From: Falsiroseomonas frigidaquae
Lineage (GTDB): Bacteria > Pseudomonadota > Alphaproteobacteria > Acetobacterales > Acetobacteraceae
NCBI RefSeq assembly: GCF_012163145.1
Contig: NZ_JAAVTX010000001.1
Coordinates: 620,001-684,000, forward strand
Reading direction: 5' to 3'
DNA length: 64,000 nt
The notes below the pieces were generated by a model that had not been told where the DNA came from, ran no database searches, and was given only the letters and a program-made list of their open reading frames with translations. The position numbers were made by a program, and so were the translations under genes. Each line of letters opens with the position of its first letter. The stretch's first letter is position 1. Below, in pieces: positions 18,308 to 26,189 of this stretch.

Positions 18308-18513
18308 AGCTGGACACCTCGCCCCGGCTGGCCGACCCGGATGCGATCTTCGCGCGGCTGGTCGAGGCGCATCTCGGGCTAGATGAGGCGGCATCGCGCC
18401 GCCTGGATGCCAGGCTGGTGCTGATCCTGGCCAATCATGTGGGCGACGAGGCCGTGCTGCGCCAGGCGATCGCGCTGGCGCGGGACCCTGCCCCGCCTAA
18501 CGCAAGGCGCTGA
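18304..18513 (+). CDS. DUF2783 domain-containing small protein
   Basis: A 69-residue cytoplasmic protein. The segment LADPDAIFARLVEAHLGLDEAASRRLDARLVLILANHVGDE matches the DUF2783 pattern, known mainly as a small partner encoded beside FAD hydroxylases. ATG 18304 overlaps the hydroxylase stop (ATGA), so production is coupled. The 3' end overlaps the convergent DUF2939 gene by 17 bp. Likely an accessory or stabilising subunit of the flavoprotein, but no biochemical role is established. Confidence 0.82.
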   Translation: MKLDTSPRLADPDAIFARLVEAHLGLDEAASRRLDARLVLILANHVGDEAVLRQAIALARDPAPPNARR

Positions 18514-19189
18514 CTCGCATCGGCGACGGGGCCGGGATGGGCTGGCGATTCTCCAGCCGCACCCCGGTCACCTGCCAGCGCGGCGCGGGCGCCGCGCCGG
18601 TCAGCTCGATCTGCAGCCGGATCGGCGCGACGCTGCCCTCCAGCGCCATCTCGAAGCGGGTCAGCCCGGTCGGCACGGTGCCGCGCAGCGCCTGTACCGC
18701 CGCACCGGCCGGCACGCCACGGGCACGGGCGACCTCGGCCAGGGCGGTCGGGTTGGCCCAGGCGGCGGCAATGTCCTCCGCCATCCCGGACAGGAAGGCA
18801 CGCGCCTCCGGCGTCCGGTCGCCCGAAGCGGTATGCGGCAGCAGACTCTCGCGGACCGCGGCCTGCATCGCAGGCAGGTCCAAATGGCGGGACATCTCGG
18901 CACCGTCGCGCGCCTCCAGCGCCTGCGCCAGGTTCCAGGCGGTGGCGTAGGGGGCGCCCATCCAGCCCAGGCCCAGTAGCGGCAGCAGTGCCAGCGCCGC
19001 CCAGGGGCTGCGGGACCGGCTTTCGCGGGACAGGCTGGTGGCCTGCACCGCCGGCGGCGGGGCGATGATCTCCGGCGGGCGCACCGGGCGACGCGGCGGC
19101 AGGGGCGCGGGTGGCGCCGGCTGGCGCGCATCGTATTCCGCCCAGACCTCGTCCCAGTGCTCCGCCGCTCCCACGCTCCGTGTGTCCAC
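18497..19189 (-). CDS. DUF2939 domain-containing membrane-anchored protein
   Basis: Protein of 230 residues with a short Asp/Glu-rich N terminus, a Pro-rich stretch (PPAPLPPRRPVRPPEIIAPPP), one membrane helix (WAALALLPLLGLGWMGAPYA) and a DUF2939-like domain beginning AWNLAQALEARDGAEMSRHLDLPAMQAAVRESL. The domain is most likely periplasmic. The frame is open to a GTG at 19297, but that codon sits in an 8-bp-stem hairpin and the intervening region is AT-richer with an inverted repeat, so I prefer the GTG at 19189, which has GAGG five bases upstream. Function unknown. Confidence 0.7.
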   Translation of the reverse strand: MDTRSVGAAEHWDEVWAEYDARQPAPPAPLPPRRPVRPPEIIAPPPAVQATSLSRESRSRSPWAALALLPLLGLGWMGAPYATAWNLAQALEARDGAEMSRHLDLPAMQAAVRESLLPHTASGDRTPEARAFLSGMAEDIAAAWANPTALAEVARARGVPAGAAVQALRGTVPTGLTRFEMALEGSVAPIRLQIELTGAAPAPRWQVTGVRLENRQPIPAPSPMRVSALR

Positions 19190-19267
19190 GACTGCCTCAC
19201 AAGTTAAGATTGCGCCGTCTTCCAATTCTGCAGGAAAGACAACTTTAAGTTGCGAAACAACTTGTGA

Positions 19268-19292
19268 GACGCCCCCATCGGAAGGATGTTCC
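19268..19292 (-). promoter_or_regulatory. Possible EcfG-type (general stress) promoter for the DUF2939 gene
   Basis: On the minus strand GGAAC (19292-19288) is followed after 16 bp by CGTC (19271-19268), one mismatch from the alphaproteobacterial EcfG consensus GGAAC-N16/17-CGTT. It would start transcription about 70 bp upstream of the GTG at 19189. A single match to a short consensus is weak evidence. Confidence 0.3.
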
Positions 19293-19297
19293 GCCAC

Positions 19298-19644
19298 CCC
19301 GCGAGAACGGGGTGGCCACTTCCCTCCGAAAGAGACGAAACAGGTTCGTTCTCCGCGTCCTGAGAATGAGGCCTGAATGATGGGAAAAGGATTAACGAGA
19401 CAGGCTATACTGTGTTTTTTACGAGACTAGTCGCACTGTGAACGCTTTCGCGCAGAAATGCGCATTGCGCTGCCGGCGACGCGGGGGACGTTCAACACAC
19501 GGTGAAGCGCGGCGCCCCTGCCAGGTCCGCCCAGGCCTCGCTTGCCGATGTGGCCCGTGGCTGCTGAGCAGGATCCGTCCGATCAAACGGATCTCGTGCT
19601 TAAGAAGCTGTTGTTCCTGAAGCATGAAATCCAATCGCACCGCT
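19298..19644. other. 347-bp intergenic region, no gene recognised
   Basis: This gap between the DUF2939 gene and the next minus-strand gene has no convincing coding sequence: short open frames have poor composition and no ribosome site. Positions about 19370-19440 are notably AT-rich for this genome (a run of six T at 19414-19419). A hairpin (GATCCGT / ACGGATC, 8-base loop) at 19572-19593 lies downstream of the gene ending at 19645 and may serve as its terminator, though no T run follows on the minus strand. A small RNA cannot be excluded. Confidence 0.5.
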
Positions 19645-20397
19645 TCAGGCGGAGGGCCGCGCCCGGTGCCGGCTGAAGGCGGACCACGCCAGCGCCACGC
19701 TGAACAGCACCGGCCAGGCCGCCAGGCAGGCGACCGCGATCGCCACGACCCTGTCGCGTGACCGGCGCGCCACCTCCGCCGCATCGCGCACCCACAGCAC
19801 CATCACCGGCGGATCCGGCATCGGGCTGCCCCACCGCGCCGCCATTTCGCGCGCCAGGTCCCGGCCCTCATCGATATCCAGCGCCGGCGCCAGCGCGGCC
19901 TGCGCCAGCGGCTGCGCCCAGGGCTGCCGCGCCGGTCCGGGCCCACCAACCACCAGCACCCAATAGGGCACCGGCTGGCCTGGCTCCCACCCTGCCGGGA
20001 CCAGTGCGGCCACCTGGAAGTGCCTGACGCGCCCCGCCGCCCGCCGCGTTGCACGGCGCGCGTCCGGGTGGATGTGCAGCCCGGCGGTGGGCACCAGGAC
20101 GGCGCCGGGGTTCAGCAGCGAAAGCGGCGTCACCCGCGTCTCCAGCAGCGCCAGTTGCAGGATGACCATCAGCATGCCGAGCCCGGCCAGCAGCAGGAAG
20201 GCCAGGAAGTCGCGCATCGCCAGGATGCCGAAGAACAGCGCGATGAAGCCGCAGGCCAGCAGGCCCATCATCGGCCATTCCAGCGTCAGGAACAGAAGCT
20301 GCGCGGCCAGGATGCCGCCCAGTATTCGCCAGCCTCGCAACAGCGCCTGCAAGGGCGGCTGCCGCGGCGGTCCGTCCTGGGTGGCGTCGACCGGCAT
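19645..20397 (-). CDS. Hypothetical multi-pass membrane protein
   Basis: Unrecognised 250-residue protein. The N-terminal third contains about three hydrophobic helices (ILGGILAAQLLFLTLEW, GLLACGFIALFFGILAM, FLAFLLLAGLGMLMVILQLAL). A soluble middle section of about 120 residues with PYWVLVVGGPGPA follows, and one C-terminal helix (VVAIAVACLAAWPVLFSVALAW) precedes a short basic tail. ATG 20397 has a strong GGAGGGAGC ribosome site. It lies 139 bp downstream of the Mla lipoprotein gene on the same strand, so it could be a late member of that transcript, but no family supports a lipid-transport role. Confidence 0.72.
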   Translation of the reverse strand: MPVDATQDGPPRQPPLQALLRGWRILGGILAAQLLFLTLEWPMMGLLACGFIALFFGILAMRDFLAFLLLAGLGMLMVILQLALLETRVTPLSLLNPGAVLVPTAGLHIHPDARRATRRAAGRVRHFQVAALVPAGWEPGQPVPYWVLVVGGPGPARQPWAQPLAQAALAPALDIDEGRDLAREMAARWGSPMPDPPVMVLWVRDAAEVARRSRDRVVAIAVACLAAWPVLFSVALAWSAFSRHRARPSA

Positions 20398-20536
20398 GCT
20401 CCCTCCGTGCCCTCGCGCAGCGAAGTGGAGCATCAGGGATCGCGCCTCGCAATATTTCGGCGCTCGATCGACCGGACATGCGGGACGCTTCTTGGCTGGG
20501 CGATGCCCGCGACGATGCAGCCCGAAGGGCCGAAGC

Positions 20537-21139
20537 CTACCGCACCAGTGGCGCCAGCCGCGCCTCGATCCCGGCAAGCGCCACCCCCAGCGCCTGCGTC
20601 ATGGCGAGCACCATCGCCGGGGCCTCCGCATCCGGGGCCAGCGGCGCCTCCCCGGTTGCCTCCAGCGTCTCCACCACGCGCGATGCCAGGCGTTCCTCCC
20701 GCAGCAGCACGCCGGCCAGGCCGGCGCGGGCGCGGCCCCAGGCGGGCATTGCCTCCAGCGCCGTCAACTGCAGTTCCAGCACCAGGCTGGCCTCCGCCCT
20801 GCTGCCCTGCGGCACCACGGCGGAGAACAGGCCGGAGCCCTGCAGCCACGCCCGCAGCGCCGCATCGACCAACCCGGCCGGCGGCGCGATCCATTGCTCA
20901 TAGACCAGGATCTCATAGGACCCGTCCGGCCGCACGCGGCGCAGGCCGAGGTCCTGCAGCCCCGGTACGGACCGCACCAGGCGCACCAGCAGAACCGGCG
21001 CCCCGGGCCGCGCGCCCTGCGCCGTCTGCCGCACCGGCGAAAGCGCGTAGCGCCGCACCGGCACATGCGGCCTGTCGGGAAAGATCGAGCAGCCGGCGGC
21101 CAGCAAGGGCAGCGCGGCGATCAGGGCACGACGGTTCAT
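20537..21139 (-). CDS. ABC-type transport auxiliary lipoprotein (PqiC/DUF330-like)
   Basis: Outer-membrane or periplasmic lipoprotein of 200 residues. The signal sequence ends in a lipobox LAAGC (Cys at residue 17), followed by RRYALSPV and VLLVRLVRSVPGL, typical of the auxiliary lipoproteins that accompany MlaD-type proteins (PF03886 family). It overlaps the mlaD-like gene by 4 bp and is the last core gene of the transporter operon. In related systems this protein helps pass phospholipid or similar lipid across the periplasm between the MlaD ring and the outer membrane. Confidence 0.87.
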   Translation of the reverse strand: MNRRALIAALPLLAAGCSIFPDRPHVPVRRYALSPVRQTAQGARPGAPVLLVRLVRSVPGLQDLGLRRVRPDGSYEILVYEQWIAPPAGLVDAALRAWLQGSGLFSAVVPQGSRAEASLVLELQLTALEAMPAWGRARAGLAGVLLREERLASRVVETLEATGEAPLAPDAEAPAMVLAMTQALGVALAGIEARLAPLVR

Positions 21140-22152
21140 CGGCGGCGATCCGGGGTCGGCGGTGCGCCGAACAGAAGCTGCGAGGGGGCGGATCGCAGCT
21201 GTTCGGCGGTGGCCCGCAGGTTGGCGGTGGTGGCGCGCAGGTCGATCAGGATGGGCAGCAGCTCCGCCTGCACATCGATCGTCGTCTCCCGCGCCGCGCG
21301 CATGGTGCGCTCCATCCCCTCCACCGCGCCGGGCAGGTTCTGGGCGGCGCGCCGCAGCTCGGCGGCGGCACCGGCCGCATTGGCCATGGCGCCGCGGATC
21401 TCCGGGCCGCTCATCAGGGCGCGGGCATCGGTGGCGGCGGCGCGGAATTCGCCCACCGCGCCGGCCAGGTCGCCGCCCTCCACCGCGGTCCGAAGCAGGG
21501 TCATGGTGTTGGCCGCCTCGCGCAGCACCTGCGCCAGGTCACCATCGCTGGTCTGCCGGTTGAGGTTGGACAGCAGGCCCGCGATGTCGTTCGAGATCTG
21601 GTCGACCGGCAGGTCCGCCAGCCGCTGGATCAGCAGCTCCGCCGCATTGGTTACCTGCGCGACGGTGGAGGGCACGCCGGGAATCACCGGGTAGCGCGGT
21701 TGCCAGGGCGGGTTCACCACGGGAAATCGCTGCGGGCTGACGAAATCCAGCTCCAGGTAGTTCACGCCCGTGATGCCCTGCGCGGTGATCCGCGCGCGCA
21801 GGCCGAGGCGCACCGCCTCGCCGATGTCCGGCGTCTCCCCCACCTGGCTCAGATCCAGGCCGAAGCGCAGGAATACCCGCTGGAACCCGGCGGAATAGGC
21901 GACGCCCTGCGGCCGCGGATATTCGGCGGTGACCAGGCCGATCTGCGTCACCCGTCCGACCGCGACGCCGCGGTAGCGGACCGGCGCGCCGACATCGAGG
22001 CCCTGCACCGATTCCTCGAAATAGCTTTCGAACATCTGCGTCGCCTGCAGCCCGCGGCCGCCGGCCAGGAACAGCACGAAGGCCACGGCCAGCACGATGC
22101 CGACCAGCACCAGCGCGCCGACGCGCGCATAGAGCATCCTGCCCGAGGCCAT
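21136..22152 (-). CDS. MlaD/MCE-domain substrate-binding protein of a lipid ABC transporter
   Basis: MCE-family protein of 338 residues anchored by one N-terminal helix (ARVGALVLVGIVLAVAFVLFLAG). The MCE beta-barrel follows (SVQGLDVGAPVRYRGVAVGRV near residues 48-66), then a long alpha-helical, Ala-rich C-terminal part (about 190-325), as in larger MCE proteins rather than short E. coli MlaD. ATG 22152 shares its A with the upstream TGA; a GTG one codon earlier is possible. It should form a hexameric ring docking to the MlaE-type permease for retrograde or anterograde lipid traffic. Confidence 0.9.
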   Translation of the reverse strand: MASGRMLYARVGALVLVGIVLAVAFVLFLAGGRGLQATQMFESYFEESVQGLDVGAPVRYRGVAVGRVTQIGLVTAEYPRPQGVAYSAGFQRVFLRFGLDLSQVGETPDIGEAVRLGLRARITAQGITGVNYLELDFVSPQRFPVVNPPWQPRYPVIPGVPSTVAQVTNAAELLIQRLADLPVDQISNDIAGLLSNLNRQTSDGDLAQVLREAANTMTLLRTAVEGGDLAGAVGEFRAAATDARALMSGPEIRGAMANAAGAAAELRRAAQNLPGAVEGMERTMRAARETTIDVQAELLPILIDLRATTANLRATAEQLRSAPSQLLFGAPPTPDRRR

Positions 22153-22967
22153 CACGCAGCCTTTCGCAGGAAGAAGGCCTGCACCACCGGATGGGTGCTG
22201 TGGTCGCGCAATTCGCGCGGGTCGCCTTCGGCAATCATTCCCTTGGCTCCCTTGTCCAGCATGATGCAGCGGTCGCCGATGGCCAGGATCGAGGCCAGTT
22301 CATGCGTCACCACCACGAAAGTCGTCCCCAGCGAACGCGACAGGTCGCGGATCAGCTCATCCAGCCCTGCCGAAGTGACGGGGTCCAACCCCGCCGAAGG
22401 CTCGTCGAGGAACAGGATGGGCGGGTCCAGCGCCAGCGCGCGGGCGATGCCGGCGCGCTTCAGCATGCCGCCCGAGATCTCGGAGGGCAGCTGGTCCGCC
22501 GCCGCCGAAAGCCCGACCAGGCCGAGCTTGGCGCGCGCCACTTCCCGCCGCGCATCGGGCGGCAGGGTGGTGTGCTCGGCCAGCGGCATTTCCACATTCT
22601 CCAGCAGGGTCTGCGACCCGAACAGCGCGCCCTGCTGCCACATCACGCCGATGCGCTTCAGCAGGTCGAGCCGCGCCGCGCCCTGCGTTGCCCAGATGTC
22701 GGTGCCGAGGATGTCCACCTTGCCCTGGGCCGGCGGCACCAGGCCGATCATCAGCTTCAGCAGGGTGGATTTGCCGCAGCCGGAACCGCCGAGGATGACG
22801 AAGACCTCGCCGCGCCGCACATCGAAGCTGACGTGGCGGAACAGCACGTTGCTGCCGAAGGCAGCCGTCAGGTCCCGCGCCTCGATCACCGCCGGCACCT
22901 CGGGACCCGGGGAGTCGGTCAGGGGGGGATCGGCGACCGGCTCCACTATCTGTGCTGCCTCACTCAC
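22152..22967 (-). CDS. ABC transporter ATP-binding protein, MlaF type
   Basis: Cytoplasmic ATPase of 271 residues. Walker A is GGSGCGKST near residue 60, the Q-loop is in MWQQGALFGSQTLLENV, the signature reads SGGMLKRAG (the MlaF/Ttg2A variant of LSGGQ), Walker B is ILFLDEPSAGLDP and the switch His is in VVTHELAS. The start overlaps the permease stop by 4 bp and its stop abuts the mlaD-like start, so it is the second gene of the permease-ATPase-MCE-lipoprotein operon. It powers lipid transport across the envelope. Confidence 0.94.
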   Translation of the reverse strand: MSEAAQIVEPVADPPLTDSPGPEVPAVIEARDLTAAFGSNVLFRHVSFDVRRGEVFVILGGSGCGKSTLLKLMIGLVPPAQGKVDILGTDIWATQGAARLDLLKRIGVMWQQGALFGSQTLLENVEMPLAEHTTLPPDARREVARAKLGLVGLSAAADQLPSEISGGMLKRAGIARALALDPPILFLDEPSAGLDPVTSAGLDELIRDLSRSLGTTFVVVTHELASILAIGDRCIMLDKGAKGMIAEGDPRELRDHSTHPVVQAFFLRKAA

Positions 22968-24082
22968 AATCCGAGCCTTTCGTAGAGCACCGCGAAGGCG
23001 CCATCGAGCACGACGATGGCGACGATGCCGCCGACCACCGCCGCGGTCGCCGCATCGCCCACCGCCCGCGGCCCACGCCCGGCACCGAGGCCCGCGCGGC
23101 AGCCGACGACGGAAATCGCCAGCCCGAACACCGCCGCCTTGAACAACCCGCCCATCAGGTCCTTCAGGCTGACGAAATTGGTCAATTGCTGCGCCACCGT
23201 GGTCATCTGGAAGCCGAGCAGCGCCATGACGATGGCCATGCCCACCAGCCCCGCCAGGGTCAGCACCAATGACAGCACCGGCATCACCAGGATGCCGGCC
23301 AGCACCCGGGGCAGCACCAGCAGGGCCATCGGGTCGATGCCCATGATCCGCAGCGCCGCCACCTCCTCATTCACCGTCATGGTGCCGAGTTCCGCGGCGT
23401 AGGCGGAACCGGTACGCCCGGCCAGCACCACCCCGGCCATCAGCGGCCCCAATTCGCGCAGCAGGGAGATACCGACCAGGCTGGGCACGAAGACCTCCGC
23501 GCCGAACTGGCGCAGCGGGATGGCCGACTGGAAGGCCAGGATGACGCCGAGCAGCGAGCCCAGCAGCACCGCCAGCCCGAAGGCCCGGGTTCCCGCCTCA
23601 TCCAAATGGCGCAGCAGCTCCCGCGCCCGCAGCCTTCCGGGGCGGATCAGCGTGCCGAGGGCGTTGATCAGCAGCTCGCCCAGGAATGCCAGCGATTCCA
23701 CGCCGCCACGCAGCGCATTCACCACGCGCCGGCCGATCCCGGACAGCGGCGAGAAGCGATAGGGCACCACCTTCGGCCGCGGTGCCGCCAGCGCGTCCCG
23801 CACCCGGTCCAGCACCGCCACCACGCCGGGGCTGGCATTCTCGATCCGCCCCCCCTCGGCGGCGGATTGCGCGGTCAGCAGCAGGGTGGCGCCGGTGGTG
23901 TCCACCGCCTCCACCGCCGCCAGGTCCAGCACCAGCGGCGCACCCGGCTTGCGGGCCTCCGCCATCAGGGAGGTCCAGAGCGAGGCCGCGGCCGGCGTGT
24001 CCAGGCGGCCGGACAGGCTGACAACGCGACCGTCCTGACCCTCCTGCACCTGCAAGCTATCCGCCAGCGTCCCGCTCCTCAT
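22964..24082 (-). CDS. MlaE-type ABC transporter permease with N-terminal STAS domain
   Basis: Inner-membrane permease of 372 residues. Unlike the E. coli system, where the STAS protein MlaB is separate, residues about 10-105 form a STAS-like domain (GRVVSLSGRLDTPAAASLW, LVLDLAAVEAVDTTGATLL). The MlaE domain follows: QFGAEVFVPSLVGISLLRELGPLMAGVVLAGRTGSAYAAELGTM and later five-helix core. ATG 24082 has AGG five bases upstream; a GTG at 24088 is an alternative. It heads the Mla-like operon, 12 bp after the amine-oxidase-like gene on the same strand. Confidence 0.92.
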   Translation of the reverse strand: MRSGTLADSLQVQEGQDGRVVSLSGRLDTPAAASLWTSLMAEARKPGAPLVLDLAAVEAVDTTGATLLLTAQSAAEGGRIENASPGVVAVLDRVRDALAAPRPKVVPYRFSPLSGIGRRVVNALRGGVESLAFLGELLINALGTLIRPGRLRARELLRHLDEAGTRAFGLAVLLGSLLGVILAFQSAIPLRQFGAEVFVPSLVGISLLRELGPLMAGVVLAGRTGSAYAAELGTMTVNEEVAALRIMGIDPMALLVLPRVLAGILVMPVLSLVLTLAGLVGMAIVMALLGFQMTTVAQQLTNFVSLKDLMGGLFKAAVFGLAISVVGCRAGLGAGRGPRAVGDAATAAVVGGIVAIVVLDGAFAVLYERLGL

Positions 24083-24094
24083 TCGCACCTGACT

Positions 24095-25345
24095 TTACCG
24101 CAACGCGGCAAGTGCCGTTTCGGCTGCAACCATGCCGGATTGCCAGGCGCCGCCGACCGTCCCGGCCAGCCGCGCGTGGCAGGCCTCCCCCGCCAGGCAG
24201 AGGCGGCCGCCGGCCAGGGGCTGCGCCAGGATGCCGCGTGCCGAAGCGCGACCCGGCCGGGCGTAGCTGTACACGCCGCGGGCCATCGGGTCCCGCTGCC
24301 ATGTGGTCACGATCGGGTCCGGTGCCAGGGCTTGCGCCGCCCGATGGCCGAAGCGGCGGGCCACCTCGGCCCGCATGAAGGCCTCCAGCGCCGCATCGCC
24401 CTCCGCCTCCAGCGCCGCCGCCGCATCGCCGCCGACATGGCAGGCGAGCAGGTCGCGGCCGAAGGGCCGGGCGTTCATCGCCACCAGCGCCTCGCCCGGC
24501 GCCACCTGGCAGTCGATCGAGCTGAAATCCGGCAGCCCCAGCGCCGCCGCGCCGCGGAAGGCCACCTTCGCGACCTGGCCGAGCGGCAGATCCCGCGCCG
24601 CCTGCAGCAGCTCGGCCGGCAAAGGCGGGTCGAAGCGCAGGGTTCCGGCGGCGAGCAGGCTGCTTGGCAGGGTGGCGATGACGGCGCGGGCGCGGATGGT
24701 GCCGAAGCCGCCTTCCGCCACCGCCCGGTCGCCACCCCAGGCCAGCCGCTCCACCGGCGCGGAGAGCCGGATCGGCAGCCCCTCCGCCAGCCTGGCCAGC
24801 AGCGTGCCGATGCCGGCCTCGACCACCAGGTTGCGGCCATCCAGCGCGGTGGCGGCGAAATCCGCCAGGCTGACGCGATCCAGCGGCGCCGCGGCAATGA
24901 TGTCGCCCTGCCAGGCGGCCACCGTCGCATCCCAGGCGCCGCCCCGCGGCACCGCCTCCGCCACGCTCACATCCGGCCCGCCGGCGGCAATTCGCGCCGC
25001 CACCGCGTGCTGGAAGCGATCCCAGGCCTCGTCATAGGCCGCAAGCTCCGCCGCATTGGCGGGGCGGTCGCCGACCAGGGTGCGTTCCTGCCGCAGCGCA
25101 TCCGAATCGGCCAGCGTGAGGCCGATCTCGCGCGCCAGCGGCACCAGCGGGTTGTCCTCCGCATTGTGCAGCCAGGCGGCGCCGAGGTCGAAGGGCAGGC
25201 CGAGCCGGTGGTCGGTCACCGCCCGCCCGCCGACCCGCCCGCGCGCCTCCAGCACCAGCACGCTGCGGCCGGCCGCCTGCACCGCACGGGCGGCGGCGAT
25301 GCCCGCCGCCCCGGCGCCGATGACCAGGACATCCGGCTCAGTCAT
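24095..25345 (-). CDS. FAD-dependent oxidoreductase, flavin amine oxidase family
   Basis: Flavoprotein of 416 residues. N-terminal FAD motif VLVIGAGAAGIAAARAV with VLEARGRVGGRA about 25 residues later, and the C-terminal FAD contact LCLAGEACHARLAGTVGGAWQSG, fit the amine oxidase (MAO/polyamine oxidase) fold. No signal peptide is seen, so it is probably cytoplasmic. It may oxidise an amine or a hydrophobic substrate, but the family also includes desaturases. It is upstream of the Mla-like operon with a 12-bp gap, yet a functional link to lipid transport is only suggested by position. Confidence 0.88.
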   Translation of the reverse strand: MTEPDVLVIGAGAAGIAAARAVQAAGRSVLVLEARGRVGGRAVTDHRLGLPFDLGAAWLHNAEDNPLVPLAREIGLTLADSDALRQERTLVGDRPANAAELAAYDEAWDRFQHAVAARIAAGGPDVSVAEAVPRGGAWDATVAAWQGDIIAAAPLDRVSLADFAATALDGRNLVVEAGIGTLLARLAEGLPIRLSAPVERLAWGGDRAVAEGGFGTIRARAVIATLPSSLLAAGTLRFDPPLPAELLQAARDLPLGQVAKVAFRGAAALGLPDFSSIDCQVAPGEALVAMNARPFGRDLLACHVGGDAAAALEAEGDAALEAFMRAEVARRFGHRAAQALAPDPIVTTWQRDPMARGVYSYARPGRASARGILAQPLAGGRLCLAGEACHARLAGTVGGAWQSGMVAAETALAALR

Positions 25346-25398
25346 ACGTCTCGCAACCCCAGGCTGGAAATTCCAGGCTTGGAAAATCCAGGCGGCGC

Positions 25399-26145
25399 TC
25401 AGGCCGACATGGCATGCAGCAGCACCGCGGCGGCAACGCCGACATTCAGGCTCTCGACCTTGCCGCTGCCCGGCAGCGTCACCCGGTGGGTGCAGGCGGC
25501 GGCGGTCAGGCCGGGCAGGCCGACCTCCTCATTGCCCAGCGCGAGCACGAAGGGCTTGCCGCGCGGCAGCGCCTCGGGCGGCATGCCGCCGGCGGCCACC
25601 GCGGCGACGGTGGTGAATTTCGGTGCCAGCGCCCGCAGCCCCACGGCGGGGTCGGGCAGGCGCAGCACCTCCAGATGCTCCAGCCCACCCTCCGCGATGC
25701 GGTAGGCGGCGTCCGACAGCCCGGCCTGGCGCGGGTCGCCGGACAGCAGCATGCCGGTGCAGCCGAAGAAGGCGGCGGAGCGCGCGATGGCGCCGAGGTT
25801 GTGCGGATTGCCGATGCCGTCCAGCAGCGGCAGCACCGGCGCCGTCAGCAGCGCGGCCGGGAACGGGCCGATGCCGATCTCGGCGATGGTGCGCGGCACG
25901 GCGATGGCGACGACGCCGCCATGGTGTTCCGTGCCGGCGATGCGGACCAGTTCCTCCGCCGTCACTTCCCGGTAGGGGCGGCGGTTGCGCGCCATCTGGG
26001 CGCAGAGCGGCCCGACTTCACGCCGCCGGCCTTCGACATAGAACATCCGCAGCACCGCATCCGGCCGCACGGCGAAGGCGGCCGCCGCGGCGGCAGGGCC
26101 ACAGAGCCGGTCGAGGTCCGAGTCACGCCAGCCGCGCACCGGCAC
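25399..26145 (-). CDS. TrmH-family RNA 2'-O-ribose methyltransferase (SpoU)
   Basis: SAM-dependent methyltransferase with a trefoil knot, 248 residues. Motif 1 is LDGIGNPHNLGAIARSAAFFG, motif 2 is PFVLALGNEEVGL and motif 3 is LPGSGKVESLNVGVAAAVLLH, all three intact. The N-terminal part (residues 1-85) resembles the RNA-binding substrate domain of RlmB/TrmH proteins. The GTG at 26145 is the earliest in-frame start and has no strong ribosome site. It methylates rRNA or tRNA; which nucleotide cannot be assigned. It stands alone between metabolic genes. Confidence 0.9.
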   Translation of the reverse strand: MPVRGWRDSDLDRLCGPAAAAAAFAVRPDAVLRMFYVEGRRREVGPLCAQMARNRRPYREVTAEELVRIAGTEHHGGVVAIAVPRTIAEIGIGPFPAALLTAPVLPLLDGIGNPHNLGAIARSAAFFGCTGMLLSGDPRQAGLSDAAYRIAEGGLEHLEVLRLPDPAVGLRALAPKFTTVAAVAAGGMPPEALPRGKPFVLALGNEEVGLPGLTAAACTHRVTLPGSGKVESLNVGVAAAVLLHAMSA

Positions 26146-26189
26146 CTGGCCGGGCTCGACCGGCGGGCGCGGATTGGCGGCGGGCCGGT

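Noticed and set aside
19190-19297. Extension of the DUF2939 protein to the GTG at 19297
   Set aside because: The start lies inside a hairpin and the extension crosses a probable promoter and inverted repeat. Kept only as an alternative.
19399-19419. ACAG-N6-CTGT followed by a T run as a terminator
   Set aside because: The stem is only 4 bp and not next to the end of any plus-strand gene.
19438-19620. A 60-codon plus-strand frame in the large gap
   Set aside because: GTG start without a ribosome site and an Arg/Cys-rich translation typical of noncoding GC-rich sequence.
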